Of a DNA stretch of 64,000 nucleotides, positions 21,737 through 32,605 are shown piece after piece; the stretch's first letter is position 1; each line of letters opens with the position of its first letter. This DNA is from Monoplex corrugatus (taxonomy: Eukaryota; Mollusca; Gastropoda; Littorinimorpha; Ranellidae): NCBI GenBank assembly GCA_030674185.1, contig JAPXFY010000031.1:38302532-38366531 (forward strand), written 5' to 3'. The notes below the pieces were generated by a model that saw only the letters and a list, made by a program, of their open reading frames with translations, made no database searches and was not told the DNA's origin. The position numbers were made by a program, and so were the translations under genes.

Positions 21737-21800
21737 CCACAAGTGCACACACACACACACACACACATCCGACACACAAAACACACACACACAAACACCT
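21676..21800. repeat. (CA)n microsatellite beside TPP2 exon 16 donor
   Basis: Nearly pure CA dinucleotides from 21676 to 21735 then interrupted. It begins about 25 bp from the exon 16 donor. Confidence 0.9.
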
Positions 21801-21825
21801 AAAAACATAATTACTGAAAAAACAC

Positions 21826-22093
21826 CTTAACGTCAGTGAGCTCGGCAAACTTTTGAATCTCCACAAACGTGTTGTCCAGATCCTGTAAGTTCACATCTGG
21901 CAGGGAGAAAGTGGAAGAGGTGGAGGTGGAGATTGCCCCTTCACCTGCCCCTGAAGGATCAGCACCGCTGGTGGAGTCGGCCGCTACTCCGGAAGTGAAA
22001 TCCAAGGGGTTGTCAGCAGACAAGACAGAGGCCTGGGCAAGTCCCTTTTTGACCAATGCCTCCAACAGCCATCCCTTCTTCTTCTCCATCTCA
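21826..22093 (-). CDS. TPP2: TPP2 exon 16 of window
   Basis: Encodes SEMEKKKGWLLEALVKKGLA, a low-conservation Ser/Thr/Ala/Asp-rich linker of about 45 residues, then LDNTFVEIQKFAELTDVK. The flanks match TPP2 MDKQK..LVDAL.RKGCALA and the segment before NKVLTF. The acceptor is ATTTGACAG before TGAGAT. The donor AAG before GTGTTT is weaker than the other exons' donors but gives the right phase (0) for the next exon. Confidence 0.88.
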
Positions 22094-22942
22094 CTGTCAA
22101 ATAAAATGCATTTGTTACCTCCAACCATGAAATCAGTCTTAACTCGCACGTCAGTCGAACAGCACTAGGAGCTGAAAAGGTGACCGAGGGTCAATCTGGG
22201 GTATTTTGAGTTTTTCTCAAAACTGATTTCTGTAGACTATAATCTATCCCCCACAGGAACTTTTTTCTTGAAAAAATATTATTTATCAATTTAAAATGGT
22301 ATTTTAATGCACTGATCGCAGCAGAAAGAATGCAATTTCCTACCAAAAGTACCTTTTTTGTCTCTTACTATGAACCGTAACATGTACAGGACCCCCATAT
22401 GTGATAACTGACAGAAAGCTCTTTGGCGCACCTTTCAGATAATGACAGCTAAAATTAGACACAAACTGGGTCAAAGCCACCAAAGAAAGAAATTTAACTT
22501 ATTTAAGGAAAATGTGTAGGAGAGCACACAAAAACTTTAAGAGGCCGTTTTCTCAAAATGACCGTCATACAACTTAATGACTTTAAACATACATAACTTC
22601 TACATTTTTTTGAGTACAAGCTTTATTCAAGTACCAAAATAATCAGCAGAATGTACACTTTCCAGTGATATGTATATCTCAAAATGCCCAAAATGCTAGT
22701 TAAGACTGATTTCGTGCCGGCAGGTCACATTTTATAAATATACGCACACAGATCTCAAGAAGTCTCTCTCATGACAATGCCTTGGATTCCCTAACAACTC
22801 GTGGAAAGAAATCCTCTGATTCTGGCCCAACAACAAGGAACTCCCTCCCAGAGTCTTAAAACACCTATCTTTTTTACAATAATCTACAAAACATGAGAGG
22901 TTTACAGCTAAATAAATGGGTCACATCATAACTAATCTACAC

Positions 22943-22946
<4 letters not shown>

Positions 22947-23013
<67 letters not shown>
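22947..23013. repeat. (GA)n microsatellite
   Basis: Pure GA with one interruption (gagagga). A second GA tract lies at 23262-23398 on the other side of a tRNA-like repeat. Confidence 0.9.
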
Positions 23014-23014
<1 letters not shown>

Positions 23015-23016
<2 letters not shown>

Positions 23017-23255
23017 ATTGATTGAGTTGAGGTTTTACGTCGACACCCACCTCAGGTGATATGGCCGACGGGGATAACCATCCCAGGGAAGTGGGGGAAG
23101 GGGGACCTATCTAATCCTATACTGACACCACCAGAACAACAATGATGTTAAGATGGGACAGCGAGATGGCCAGTTTTAATATAGCGCACCCGGGATCAAC
23201 CCACAACCATTAGCAGTGAATCGACGCTCAAACCAACTGAGCTACTGGGCCTCCG
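23015..23255 (-). repeat. tRNA-headed SINE-like repeat between two GA tracts
   Basis: The minus strand starts ggcccagtagctcagttggt (A box TAGCTCAGTTGG), followed by tgagcgtcgattcactgcta and gtgggttgatcccggg (B box). The body continues to the gaggttttacgtcg block near 23035. The tRNA-like part is well preserved, but the acceptor stem does not close. Confidence 0.65.
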
Positions 23256-23259
23256 CACA

Positions 23260-23261
<2 letters not shown>

Positions 23262-23323
<62 letters not shown>

Positions 23324-23367
23324 GAGAGAGAAAGAGAAGAGAGAGAGAAAGAGAAGACAGAGACCAG

Positions 23368-23398
<31 letters not shown>
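23262..23398. repeat. (GA)n microsatellite, second tract
   Basis: GA-rich with aagagag interruptions, followed at once by a TG-rich stretch to about 23520. The arginine/glutamate ORFs across it are artefacts. Confidence 0.9.
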
Positions 23399-23599
23399 TG
23401 CGCGCGCACGCATGTTTGTGTGCGTTAGTGAGCGTGCATGTGTGTGTGTGTGTGTTGTGTGTGGTGCAGCGGTGTGTGTGTCTGTGCCTGTGTGTGTGCA
23501 GGCGTGCGTGCAGATGTTTGCGCTTATGCATGTGGTCATGAAAAATACTCATCATGAATGGCATTTCTGGTAGCTCTTTTAGTTTCACTTTATCTATTA

Positions 23600-24277
23600 C
23601 AAGGGTGCAACTTAGAAAAAGTCAAAAAATGGAAAGGGGTCCAGGGTCCTACCGGCCCCTGGTGGGGTACAGGGTAGCACCCCGTATAGGGGGTCTGAAG
23701 CTTTTGTAAAAATAAAACTGAATCTTAAGCTTTCTCCTGCAATTAGATTCAAGAAAAACAGCAGATGCTTTTAATCCTATTTCAGACAATTTCAAGTATC
23801 GTTATAACTGCTCGGTCGATTTTCACACACCACAGGCGACGGAATTATCTTTGTCTGTATCTTTTCCTCTACCCATTCCATACGCCATTTATTCTTAAAA
23901 GTTGCGTCGATTAAGGTGACATATTTGCCTTCTTTCACCGCTGGCATCGTGAAGTTCGCTCAACATGCGAAGCTCGAAAATGGCGGCGATTTCACGGAAG
24001 TTGATGCGAGATTTCGCAACGGAGCATGCGCATTGACTTTCATAGCTTCATTCACAAAAGAGTGCTTCCGCTTTCCTTTCTACACTGGAGAGTAACCGTC
24101 GCGAAACATTCACGTTCGATAAACGATTTTAGACACCCCCCCCTCAAAAAAACAAAAAAACCAACAAAAAAAACACACCGACCCTAGCTCGGCGATTTTT
24201 TCAAAAAACGGATTTTCCGTTTCTGACTCTTTTGAAAATACGGATTCTGTCGTCAAACGGAAAAAGTTGCACCCATG
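23600..24277. mobile_element. hAT-like element with 6-bp duplication (long copy)
   Basis: Ends CAAGGGTGCAACTT and AAGTTGCACCCATG, flanked by CTATTA at 23594-23599 and 24278-24283. On the minus strand a fragment reads VKEGKYVTLIDATFKNKWRM then EWVEEKIQTK, resembling the N terminus of BED/hAT proteins, with no long ORF left. It contains CpG-rich sequence around 23950-24050 not seen in the short copy. Confidence 0.82.
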
Positions 24278-24283
24278 CTATTA

Positions 24284-24912
24284 TTATTCTTAAAGAAATA
24301 TCCACGCTTACTTTTAGTGGTGCCTATTTTCCTTCAATTTTATCTACAATCTATTATCACTCTTGATGAATTCACGATACTTATTATTTTAACTTTGTAT
24401 ACATATTTCCTACTGCTATCACAGTACAAAAATGTAAACAATGATCCATTACTACATAAAAGTGCAATGAGCATGCTTTTGATATTGAGTGTTTACCTTA
24501 TACAAATGAATTTATTATTTATCACTTGTTCAAAATAGCAACATGGTTCAAACATTAAAAAAAAAAAAAAAAATCACACTAAATGCATATGTTGTCCTTT
24601 ATTCAAAATATCATTATCTTGCATGTATGCTGAATTATGACATGACTGATTCCCCTCCTTCCCTTTGTTCCCTCCCTCCCTCCCCATGTTTCCATATGCC
24701 ATCGAACACATACATGGTTACAGAATCTTTAACATGCGCATTTAATCTTCTGTATGAGTGTATATACCAAAAAACGGTGTCAGGTATGCACAGACATTGA
24801 CCTAGGAGATCGGAAAAATCTCCATCCCTTATCCATTACGCAAGAGGTACACAGACCGGATTGAACTGTGATGCTCCTACTGGAAGTCTGACGCCCTAAC
24901 CGTCTGTCTTAC
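24284..24912. other. Intron sequence, nothing recognised
   Basis: AT-rich, with an A run at 24556-24573 and a C/T-rich patch at 24650-24690. No element ends were identified. Confidence 0.5.
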
Positions 24913-25043
24913 CTTTTGATTGTGGATGCCTCTGCTCGTTGATCGGACTTGATGCCGAAATAGATCAAGAGTTCATCAGTGTTGATCATGGAGATGACTT
25001 GCTGTGCCACAGACAGAATCTCTGGCAGGTTCTTCTGCCGTGA
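24913..25043 (-). CDS. TPP2: TPP2 exon 15 of window
   Basis: Encodes SRQKNLPEILSVAQQVISMI, then NTDELLIYFGIKSDQRAEAS and TIK(R/S), matching the TPP2 helical C-terminal region ..R...I..AA..VIS.ID...L..Y...K.D.R..A.TIK. The acceptor is GTTTGCAG before TCACGG and the donor is AAAAG before GTAAGA. Confidence 0.92.
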
Positions 25044-25164
25044 CTGCAAACACAAAATGGGTGTTCCACATGCTGGCAAAATGGACACATCAACATTGAA
25101 TTAATGCAACATGGATGCATTATGTTTATTCTTGTTCTTACTGTTAAGATTTACCAGAGACTAC

Positions 25165-25505
25165 ATCATGTTAAAATGACAGAACTAATGAAAGTGTCCA
25201 GGAAGAACTTGATCCCACCACAAAACTACTAGAAAGCATCAACATGAGAAGACTAAAATACATTAGCCATGTGTTATGCAACAAGAACATGGACCTCATG
25301 CCAACCATCTTTTAAGGAAAAGCAGTGGCAAAAAGGAAAAAAGGCAGACCCCCCAATCTCATATGTCGAGAACAAACCACCATCAGTGGCTTAAATATTC
25401 AAGAAATTGTCCACTAAAGTCAAAGACAGAGCGGCCTGGAGGGAGATGGTGGTGTCCGGGTGTGCAGCAGCCAACAATGAACCCAGTGATGCCGACAAAT
25501 GAGAC
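25165..25505 (+). pseudogene. LINE RT C-terminal fragment, same family as 14640
   Basis: Parallels 14890-15232 (gaactaatgaaagtgtcc, gaagactaaaatac, gcagtggcaaaaagg, gagcggcctggagggag) with frameshifts and stops. SINE family A follows immediately. Confidence 0.75.
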
Positions 25506-25775
25506 TGTTTAAAACCAAGCAACATGTGCAGAGCCACAACAGACCTATGATCATCTCAAAAGACACGCAACGCCTCACTGACCATGAATAAAGAAGCGCT
25601 TGGAAAAATGAATTCAATATACATATCAATGCATTCATGGATAAAGTATAAGGACACGCCCCTGACTGATCATTCCACCCCATTTTTCATCAGAAGATTT
25701 TAAATAAACAAACTTGAATAAAAATGTAAACAACTAAGAAAGCTAAAACTAAAGCTAAAAGTCCTCGAAAAATCA
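25505..25775 (+). repeat. SINE-like family A, copy 4 (5' part)
   Basis: Contains agagccacaacagacctatg, catatcaatgcattcatg, ggacacgcccctgactgatc and the ttttaaataaacaaac block. It stops before the tail. Confidence 0.55.
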
Positions 25776-26239
25776 ATACTTTTCGTGTTGGGCCTGTCTG
25801 CTGCACATTTCATACCAACAGCCAGTAACTATTGCTGTTTTCAACCTCTTCTTGTGTCAGATTTGTCTTCTGAATCATCCTACAGTCATTTATAAGTTCT
25901 TGACTCAACTCACATGCTTTCAAAGGCTGAAAACATGCAGTATTGCGAGACAGTCCTGGTGTCAACATTTTTGCTGAAAACCAGTTTCTGTTTTCAGATA
26001 GATAAAACCAATCTGGTGAGGGTTGCATAGGTCAAAAACCCATGTAAAGGAAGCCAGTCACTTTTATGAAGCCTCTCTGAGACTGACAATATCAGTCAGT
26101 GCTTCTCTCCCATTTACATTACACTGAAACATGCGTCAAACTACCTCCGTATTTTTCACATATGCAGGCACCAGAGAAAGCTCCGAGAGCTCCGTAAATT
26201 TTATGGATATGGCACTCAAGAGGTTAAGACTGATTTCAT

Positions 26240-26460
26240 GCTGGGAGGTCACATATGTATCCAATTATCAATCCTAACAGAGATTACGTAAAGCTTTACA
26301 GAAAACATACAGGTGAATGGCTCAGCAAAGAAGAAAATGATAGAACGAGAAGACAGAAAGCACAGCAGAGTGACAGAAAAGAGGAAATTTCTAACAAAGA
26401 AATCTCAATGATGGTACTACTTATACTCAAAAAGCCCCCTGGCATCAACACAGGTAATAG
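26240..26460 (+). repeat. SINE-like family A, copy 5 (3' part)
   Basis: Contains ccaattatcaatcctaacag, acaggtgaatggctcagcaa, gaaagcacagcagagtgaca and the tail ccccctggcatcaacacagg. It may be the other half of the copy at 25505, separated by ~450 bp. Confidence 0.55.
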
Positions 26461-26629
26461 TGGTAGTCTAGTTGCAAGTCTTTTGGATCAGGCAATATAC
26501 TGATGACCCATGTGCAGCACACAGTTCATGCATGTTAAACTTAAAGACCCTACGAGCAATGGATTGCCCCTGCCAAATTCTGCAGAAAAACCTGATCAGT
26601 TTAAATAATCCCTCTTTCTCTCTCCCCCT

Positions 26630-26636
<7 letters not shown>

Positions 26637-26688
<52 letters not shown>

Positions 26689-26710
26689 ACACACACACAC
26701 ACACCCACAC
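26637..26710. repeat. (CA)n microsatellite
   Basis: Pure CA array followed by cacc-rich sequence, about 110 bp beyond the exon 14 donor. Confidence 0.9.
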
Positions 26711-26822
26711 CACCACCACCAACCACACACCACTACCACATCACAGACAGAAGAGTCAGACAAAAAGACAGAGACACCCTCTCACACCCAGCACTACCAC
26801 TATCTCACAGACTCATACACAC

Positions 26823-26922
26823 CTCAGCACTATCCAAAACCTGAAGACGAGCCAGGAGGACTGGAATATGTTCAGGGTATTCATCTTTCACTTGCTCGTA
26901 CAGCGTGTTCTCTAAAGGCAAT
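26823..26922 (-). CDS. TPP2: TPP2 exon 14 of window
   Basis: Encodes (K)LPLENTLYEQVKDEYPEH then IPVLLARLQVLDSAE, matching TPP2 KLDSSD.Y.ELK..YP..LP...ARL..LD. The acceptor is TTTGTACAG before ATTGCC and the donor is GCTGAG before GTGTGT. Entry phase fits two bases left by the previous exon; the exit is phase 0. Confidence 0.92.
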
Positions 26923-27634
26923 CTGTACAAACACAGCCAAAACTGTCAGGCATTTCCTATTTTCCTCTTGCAAAGAAGTTTCTTTTCTTTCAAATTCATG
27001 GAACTGTACAAAGTATTTAAGTTATGACACTACTGACACAATATCATACACAATTTGCATTATGACCCTAAATAATAATCTCCACAAGTTCTCAAACAGT
27101 ATGCTTTGGTAGTCTGTCAACACAAAAATCTTCGAATTTTCCCCCATCTTCTTCAACCATCACATTTTCCCACACTCCCAGAAAATATACAATAAAGCCA
27201 AGGGCATAAAATTGCGTTTTTGTACTATCATGACAACCGTTCCCCACTTCCCATACAAACACAGCAGAAACATGAAAGTGTACAAGTCAAATGACCAAAA
27301 AATGATTACATAAATAAATAAATAAATACATAAAATAAAATGAACTTAAATAAAATAAAGCAAAATAAAATGAACTGAAATCAAATTTAAGAAAATAAAA
27401 AAATAAATAAAACAGGACTATATATCTACGTCCACAGTGAATGATTTTATAAGCGATCACTGTGTACAAGATTGAAATCACAGTCAATAACAACAGTATC
27501 AAATGCAATACAATCTGTGACTCACCCACACAAACTCAGTGCTAACCTGATATCTGGCTGTTCTCACACTTACACATTCATGAAATCTACAACCTTTTCT
27601 GATCATCATTATAATATGAGTGAATTGTCACTAT

Positions 27635-28425
27635 GGCTGTCTGTGTTGAAAGTCCAGCCAACTGATCAGAGCCATAACAGGGCTATAACCATCTTAAACA
27701 AAACACCGACATTAAAACACATGATGACCCTGGAAAAAAGACAACTTTGAAAAGAAAATTATGCATTCATGTAAATGACCCTGGAAAAAAGATAACCTGA
27801 AAAAGAAAATTATGCATTCATGCAAATGACCCTGGAAAAAAAGAACACAACTTGGAAAAGAAAATTATTCATTCATGCAAATGATTTTAGGATATGCTTT
27901 GGCACTGTCCTCTCTGCCCAATTTATTACATGGGGATTAAAAAAAAACAACTGAATAAAATGTATAAATAAACCTAACACAAATGCATAAACATAACTAT
28001 GTGCACTAAAGCATACATAAGAACTGGTCCATAATCCCTAAAAATTTCTAATTAGCAGATCACATCGGATTTTCTTATAGCTAAAAACGCAATCAATGTA
28101 CGTACCCCATTATCAATCCTAACAGAAGATGTGTTAACAAATGTAGCCTACCTGATTATCAACCCTAACAAATAGAAACTGTGTTAATATATGTACCGAT
28201 CATCAATCCTGATAGACTGACAATGTAAGACATGGAAACCTTAGAGGTGAATGTACTAGCAGAATAGCAAATAAGTAAGAAAGAGATGACAAACAGTAAA
28301 GAAGCACAGCATGTATAAAGACAGTGACAGAAAAGGGGGAAATTTCTAGCACAAAATTTTCATCAGGTGGACATACTGTTCATACTGAAAGAGCTCCTGG
28401 TACCCCCATGGGGTATATAACTGAA
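27635..28425 (+). repeat. SINE-like family A, copy 6, with internal 51-bp triplication
   Basis: The body is interrupted at 27723-27880 by three copies of a ~51-bp unit (gaccctggaaaaaagataac + ctgaaaaagaaaattatgca + ttcatgcaaat), and around 28095-28230 by a repeated ccaattatcaatcctaac phrase. It ends cctggtacccccatgggg. Confidence 0.65.
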
Positions 28426-28789
28426 TATCAAGGGACCAAAATTGTGTAAAATGTGGTTGTTGGGAATGGCATACCTCTTCTAATGGTGGTTTTCAGAAGA
28501 CAGCTAATAAAAGTTTTCACACATTTGCATGTAAATTTTTTTTTCTATAAATCCCAATTCCATTCAGGCTATTTTTCAGTGAATTGCATAGCAGGGAAAA
28601 GCTAAGACAGACACCTTTAAAATGATGTGCAATGTGTTATGCTCTGCAAGGGTTCAACTTCATGTTTAACTGATTATGCTCTGTAGGGGTTAAACTTCAT
28701 GTTTATTGGTAACCTGATCAAAAGAATGACCAAAGTCTCAGTATGTGTAGATGGAATAAAAACTCTGAACAATTCAATGACACTTTTAA

Positions 28790-29005
28790 GATAACATCCT
28801 ACAATGATTATTCAAAAAAATCCTACAATAATCATTCCGAAATCCTATAATTATTACTCCAAAAATCCTACAAGTAACTGTACCAAAAAAAAAAATCCTG
28901 TAACAATTATTCCAAAAATCCTACAATAATTATTCCAAAAAATCCTACAATTATTGTTCCAAAAATCCTATGATAATTATTCCAAAAAATCCTACAATCA
29001 TTCTT
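28790..29005. repeat. ~23-bp tandem repeat, about 9 copies
   Basis: Unit aatcctacaataattattcc plus aaa, with small length changes. AT-rich; just upstream (in + sense) of a tRNA-like sequence. Confidence 0.85.
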
Positions 29006-29068
29006 TAACCTGACAATGGGTTCAAACTAATGACCTTCTACTGTGCTAACCATTTGGCCACAGGGCTG
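29006..29068 (-). pseudogene. tRNA-like sequence (SINE head)
   Basis: The minus strand reads gtggccaaatggttagcaca (A box), gtagaaggtcatta and gtttgaaccca (B box). It lies only 22 bp from the exon 13 donor of TPP2. Confidence 0.5.
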
Positions 29069-29089
29069 GCCAGATAATCCGTAACTTAC

Positions 29090-29283
29090 TTGGATATCCA
29101 GGAGACTTTCAGATCCCTCAGCGCCTCCGTGTACTCCTCTTCTTTGGATTTTTCCTTCTCCTTCTCTTTCTCCTTGGACTTCTCCTTGGACTTCTCCTCC
29201 TTCTCCTTCTTCCCTTTCCCATTCTTAGCTGCGTTGGAGCGCTGAGGGGTGTCCGTCAGTACGTAGTTGAACGTGATGGAGCT
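29090..29283 (-). CDS. TPP2: TPP2 exon 13 of window (Lys/Glu-rich loop)
   Basis: Encodes SSITFNYVLTDTPQRSNAAK, a lysine/glutamate/serine repeat of about 27 residues (KEKEEKSKEKSKEKEKEKEK-type), then EEYTEALRDLKVSWIS(K). TPP2 has a charged KDKEKDSEKEK-type loop at the same place before EALRDLK. The acceptor is ATTACAG before AGCTCC and the donor is TCCAA before GTAAGT. The low-complexity stretch is a likely length-variable loop. Confidence 0.94.
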
Positions 29284-29798
29284 CTGTAATCAGACCCTGA
29301 CATGGTCATCAGTATATATGTTTCAGTTTTTCAAGACAGCGTTTCCGCGCTCACGATAAAATTCCATATGCGCCAATGCCAAAGACGCCACATGTTGGTG
29401 AAGATCCAAAGTGATCATGGAATAAGTTATGAGCCTGTGCTTATGCACTGGCCATGTCTGGAGGTCTTACCTGGCTCATCGAGTTTATATCAAATCTGTC
29501 AATAAAACAATTCAGGCCATATTGTAGTCAAATGTATATATCTATCTGTGATCCTTAAAAAAAAATCCAGTGGATATGGATGAAAACATATCCAGCACTC
29601 TAGCACAAACTGACCGCACTGATGCCCATAGAACTGTATCACAGAAATCTGTCCCCACCAACACCACACATCTGTCCAACAACTTGATTTATTATACCAT
29701 CACCCAAGTCCCCCTGATGTATCCTCCATGCCTGGGGGCAACAGAAAACAAAATCTCATGACTGTGTGTAAGTAATAGGACAAAATCACACATATCAT

Positions 29799-29983
29799 TT
29801 AACCCTCTGGCTCCCACACCCTATCTACCAGCATCCTCAACCACGATAGCAGAGCAGAAACATGGCCGTCTGTCTCCCTCACCCTACACACCAGCTTCCT
29901 GCAGGAAACTGGTGGATAGGGTGAGGTAGTCAAAGGGTTAGGTTTCTGCAGTTGGTGGATAGGTGCGAGAGTCAAAGGGTTAA
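29799..29983. mobile_element. TTAA palindromic MITE, copy 9
   Basis: TTAACCCTCTGGCTCCCACA at the left, GAGTCAAAGGGTTAA at the right. The inner left end has lost its TTAA (catggccgtctgtctccctc), so the outer ends evidently decay independently of the inner ones. Confidence 0.83.
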
Positions 29984-30241
29984 AAACTTACAAGGTCCAC
30001 CTTGCATCATGTTTTTGAAAGTGGGAGTGTGTTTCTTTAAACTGCTGTGTGTACATTTTGTATTTTGTCATTAGCACAGTTATATATACTGTCAATATAT
30101 AAATGAAATATAAGCACATCAAACTCAGCAGTCTTGACTTGCATGCTCTGTCTGATATTATGTTGAAAAAAAATGGATCCTGTGCACTTTTGAGTAGTAT
30201 ACATGATAAATCATTCTTCTATAGTGCTGTTCTCCAAATTC

Positions 30242-30245
<4 letters not shown>

Positions 30246-30290
<45 letters not shown>
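30246..30290. repeat. (CA)n microsatellite at the exon 12 donor
   Basis: CA repeat ending 5 bp from the exon 12 donor; in the TPP2 transcript it is a UG tract starting right after the 5' splice site. Confidence 0.9.
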
Positions 30291-30293
<3 letters not shown>

Positions 30294-30295
30294 AC

Positions 30296-30374
30296 AGCTT
30301 TCTTTTCAGGTTCATCCTTGGCCAGGGTGAGAGAGCCGGTCAGGAACCACCCAGACCCTGATCCTTTGGGCAAT
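30296..30374 (-). CDS. TPP2: TPP2 exon 12 of window
   Basis: Encodes (K)LPKGSGSGWFLTGSLTLAKD then EPEKKA, equivalent to TPP2 DDKIPKGAG.G..L.GSLTLSK.ELGKK. The acceptor is TTTGCAG before ATTGCC and the donor is AAAGCT before GTAAGT. A (TG)n tract in the transcript directly follows the donor. Confidence 0.93.
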
Positions 30375-30494
30375 CTGCAAATGTCACACATCTACAGTAT
30401 GCCGCAAAGTCTACCACAAGCAGTGATATGATCTACATCCCAGCACTAAGTAACACAAGCAGTATCACACAAGTATATTTTCTATATTCCAGTT

Positions 30495-30640
30495 CATGTT
30501 GATTACAGTTCAACTGACCATGAAAGCCATATCAGGGCTAACATCACATTAAAAACAACTTCAAGCTCAATCAAAAATATAACCAGGAAAAGCAAAGCAC
30601 ATATTAGCCTTTCAAGTCTAAAATGTGTTCAAAAAATCCT
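30495..30640 (+). repeat. SINE-like family A, diverged copy
   Basis: caactgaccatgaaagccat, atcagggctaacatcacatt and aaaacaacttcaagctcaat resemble the family A start. A similar diverged piece occurs at about 16928-17030. Confidence 0.45.
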
Positions 30641-30748
30641 TTTCCTATGATATTAAATAAAACTCCTTGTATAGCATTAATCTCCAAACTCAGTTGAAGT
30701 CACTCATTACACATTATACATAATCAGAATTTTTTTTAATGAAGCACA

Positions 30749-31723
30749 AAAGCGAGCAGCGCAATGCTTGTTGGGGGCACAGTGGGGGACTGGTTTCACA
30801 CATCAGTTGGAGTTCGCCAGGGCTGTCTCCTCTCTCCAACCTTGTTCAACATCTTCCTTGAGCGCATTATGACGGATGCCCTTGAAAACCATCACGGCTC
30901 AATCAGTATTGGAGGAAGGACAATCACCAACTTGAGATTTGCCGACGACATCGATGGGTTGGCTGGAAATGAAGACGAACTTGCCAACCTGGTGAAACAC
31001 CTGGACGAGACATCATCCAGATATGGCATGGAGATCAGTGCCGAAAAGACAAAGTTGATGACAAACAGCACAAAACCAATAGAAAAGAAGATTACAGTCA
31101 GCGGGAGTGAGCTGGAAACCGTGGCTCAGTTCAAATATCTCGGAGCCATTATCAGTGAACAGGGATCGAAAACCGAAGTTCTTGCAAGAGCAGCACAGAC
31201 AACAGCAGCACTAGCCAAGCTGAAGCCCATCTGGAGGGACAAAAACATCGCCCTCACTTCCAAACTGAAGCTAATGCACGCATTGGTCCTGTCAATCTTT
31301 CTCTACGCGTGCGAGTCATGGACACTAACAGCAGAACTGCAAAAGAAGATCCTGGCAGTAGAAATGAGATGCTTTAGAAGAGTGCTTGGCATCTCATACA
31401 AAGACCACATTACCAATGAGGAAGTACGAAGAACAATTTCACAGCATGTCAAAAACTATGAAAACCTTCTGACAACAGTAAGAAAAAGGAAACTTCGGTG
31501 GTATGGTCACGTGACAAGAACTAACGGACTATCAAAAACAATACTCCAAGGAACAGTTCAGGGGGGAAGAAAAAGAGGCAGACAGAGAAAAAGGTGGATG
31601 GACAATATTGACAAATGGACAGGAAAAAGCTTTGCCACGACCCAGACCCTTGCTCATGACAGACAGAGGTGGAGACAGACGGTGCGACGTTCATCCATGT
31701 GGAGCCCCCACGACCCTGGATAG
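30749..31723 (+). pseudogene. Non-LTR retrotransposon reverse transcriptase, 5'-truncated
   Basis: An open frame of about 320 codons to a TAG at 31721, containing the second half of an RT domain. VGVRQGCLLSPTLFNIFLER is the RT block 4 region and NLRFADDIDGLAG holds the catalytic FADD. EISAEKTKLMTN and FKYLGAIIS are RT blocks 6-7. LYACESWTLTAE, KLRWYGHVTRTN and GRKRGRQRKRWMDNIDKW form the post-RT region. The endonuclease and first RT blocks are missing: the homology begins abruptly near 30745, as expected for incomplete reverse transcription. A GGAA repeat follows the stop. It is antisense to TPP2 in its intron. The clade cannot be fixed by eye. Confidence 0.88.
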
Positions 31724-31848
31724 GGTTAAGGGACAGGAAGGAAGGAAGGAAGGAGGACATTTAACCACATTCCACTATATCATTGCACTCTCTACATCTT
31801 TGGCGAGCATGCATGCTGAGTTTGCTGGTTGTTTTCATGTTTCCTTAA

Positions 31849-32579
31849 CTTTTTCACATCGTAACGCTAGCCCGCTAGCGTTCTCAAGGAGAAACGCAGG
31901 CGCCCGAACGCTAGGGGTATAGCGTTCAGCAAGCTCACCGCTGACAACGTAACGCTAGGATTCTGGCGTCTTGCGTTAGAAAATTTCTACGTGAAGCCAG
32001 TTACGGTCAAAGGGTAACAACCTCTATTATAGTATCAAGTAACCATTTCAAAATACTGTGAGTGTGATTTCCCGAGTAAAAAGTCTATTTCAAGAATTTT
32101 TCGGGCGCGAAAACGTCACCCAGAACCGCGTGCTTCATTGAAACAAAGGCAAAATGGAGCGCCCTGCGAATGCGCGATGTCACTGTTCACTCAGGATTGT
32201 GGAATTTGCGTGTGTGTGTGTACTTTTCTGAGCTTCTGATCAGATGATACAAGTCATGGAGAATTGAGTCTCTTTTTTCTGTTTTGTTTACATCTGCTGA
32301 ATGGATGAAATGCTTGTCTGAAATGATCCTCAACCATGATATTTCATTGCACAAATAACCTCAAAGCATGTCTGAACAAACCTTATACTGTAGATATCCT
32401 AAAAGAGGTTTAAATTACCATTCTAACCATACCCTACACGTTGATGTTTGTCATTTGGGGCGCCTGTGAAAATTAATGGAAAGTGGCCTACAAATGCACG
32501 TTTCCAGGGAAAGTAGTCAGTGGCAGCTGGCACGTCTGCAGGGAAGTAGGTCAAATAGCCAGCTAACGATGCCAAAGTG
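31849..32579. mobile_element. TTAA-flanked element (piggyBac-type MITE)
   Basis: Flanked by TTAA at 31845-31848 and 32580-32583. The ends CTTTTTCACATCGTAACG and, inverted, CACTTTGGCATCGTTAGC agree at about three quarters of positions. Near the left end is the palindrome AACGCTAGCCCGCTAGCGTT. No transposase was recognised in the 731 bp. Confidence 0.65.
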
Positions 32580-32605
32580 TTAAGCCAGCCACTTACATGA
32601 CTTAA

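Noticed and set aside
22180..22740. TIR element with GGTGACC / GGTCAC ends
   Set aside because: Only six terminal bases match and no target duplication is visible; left as a possible relative of the 7535 element.
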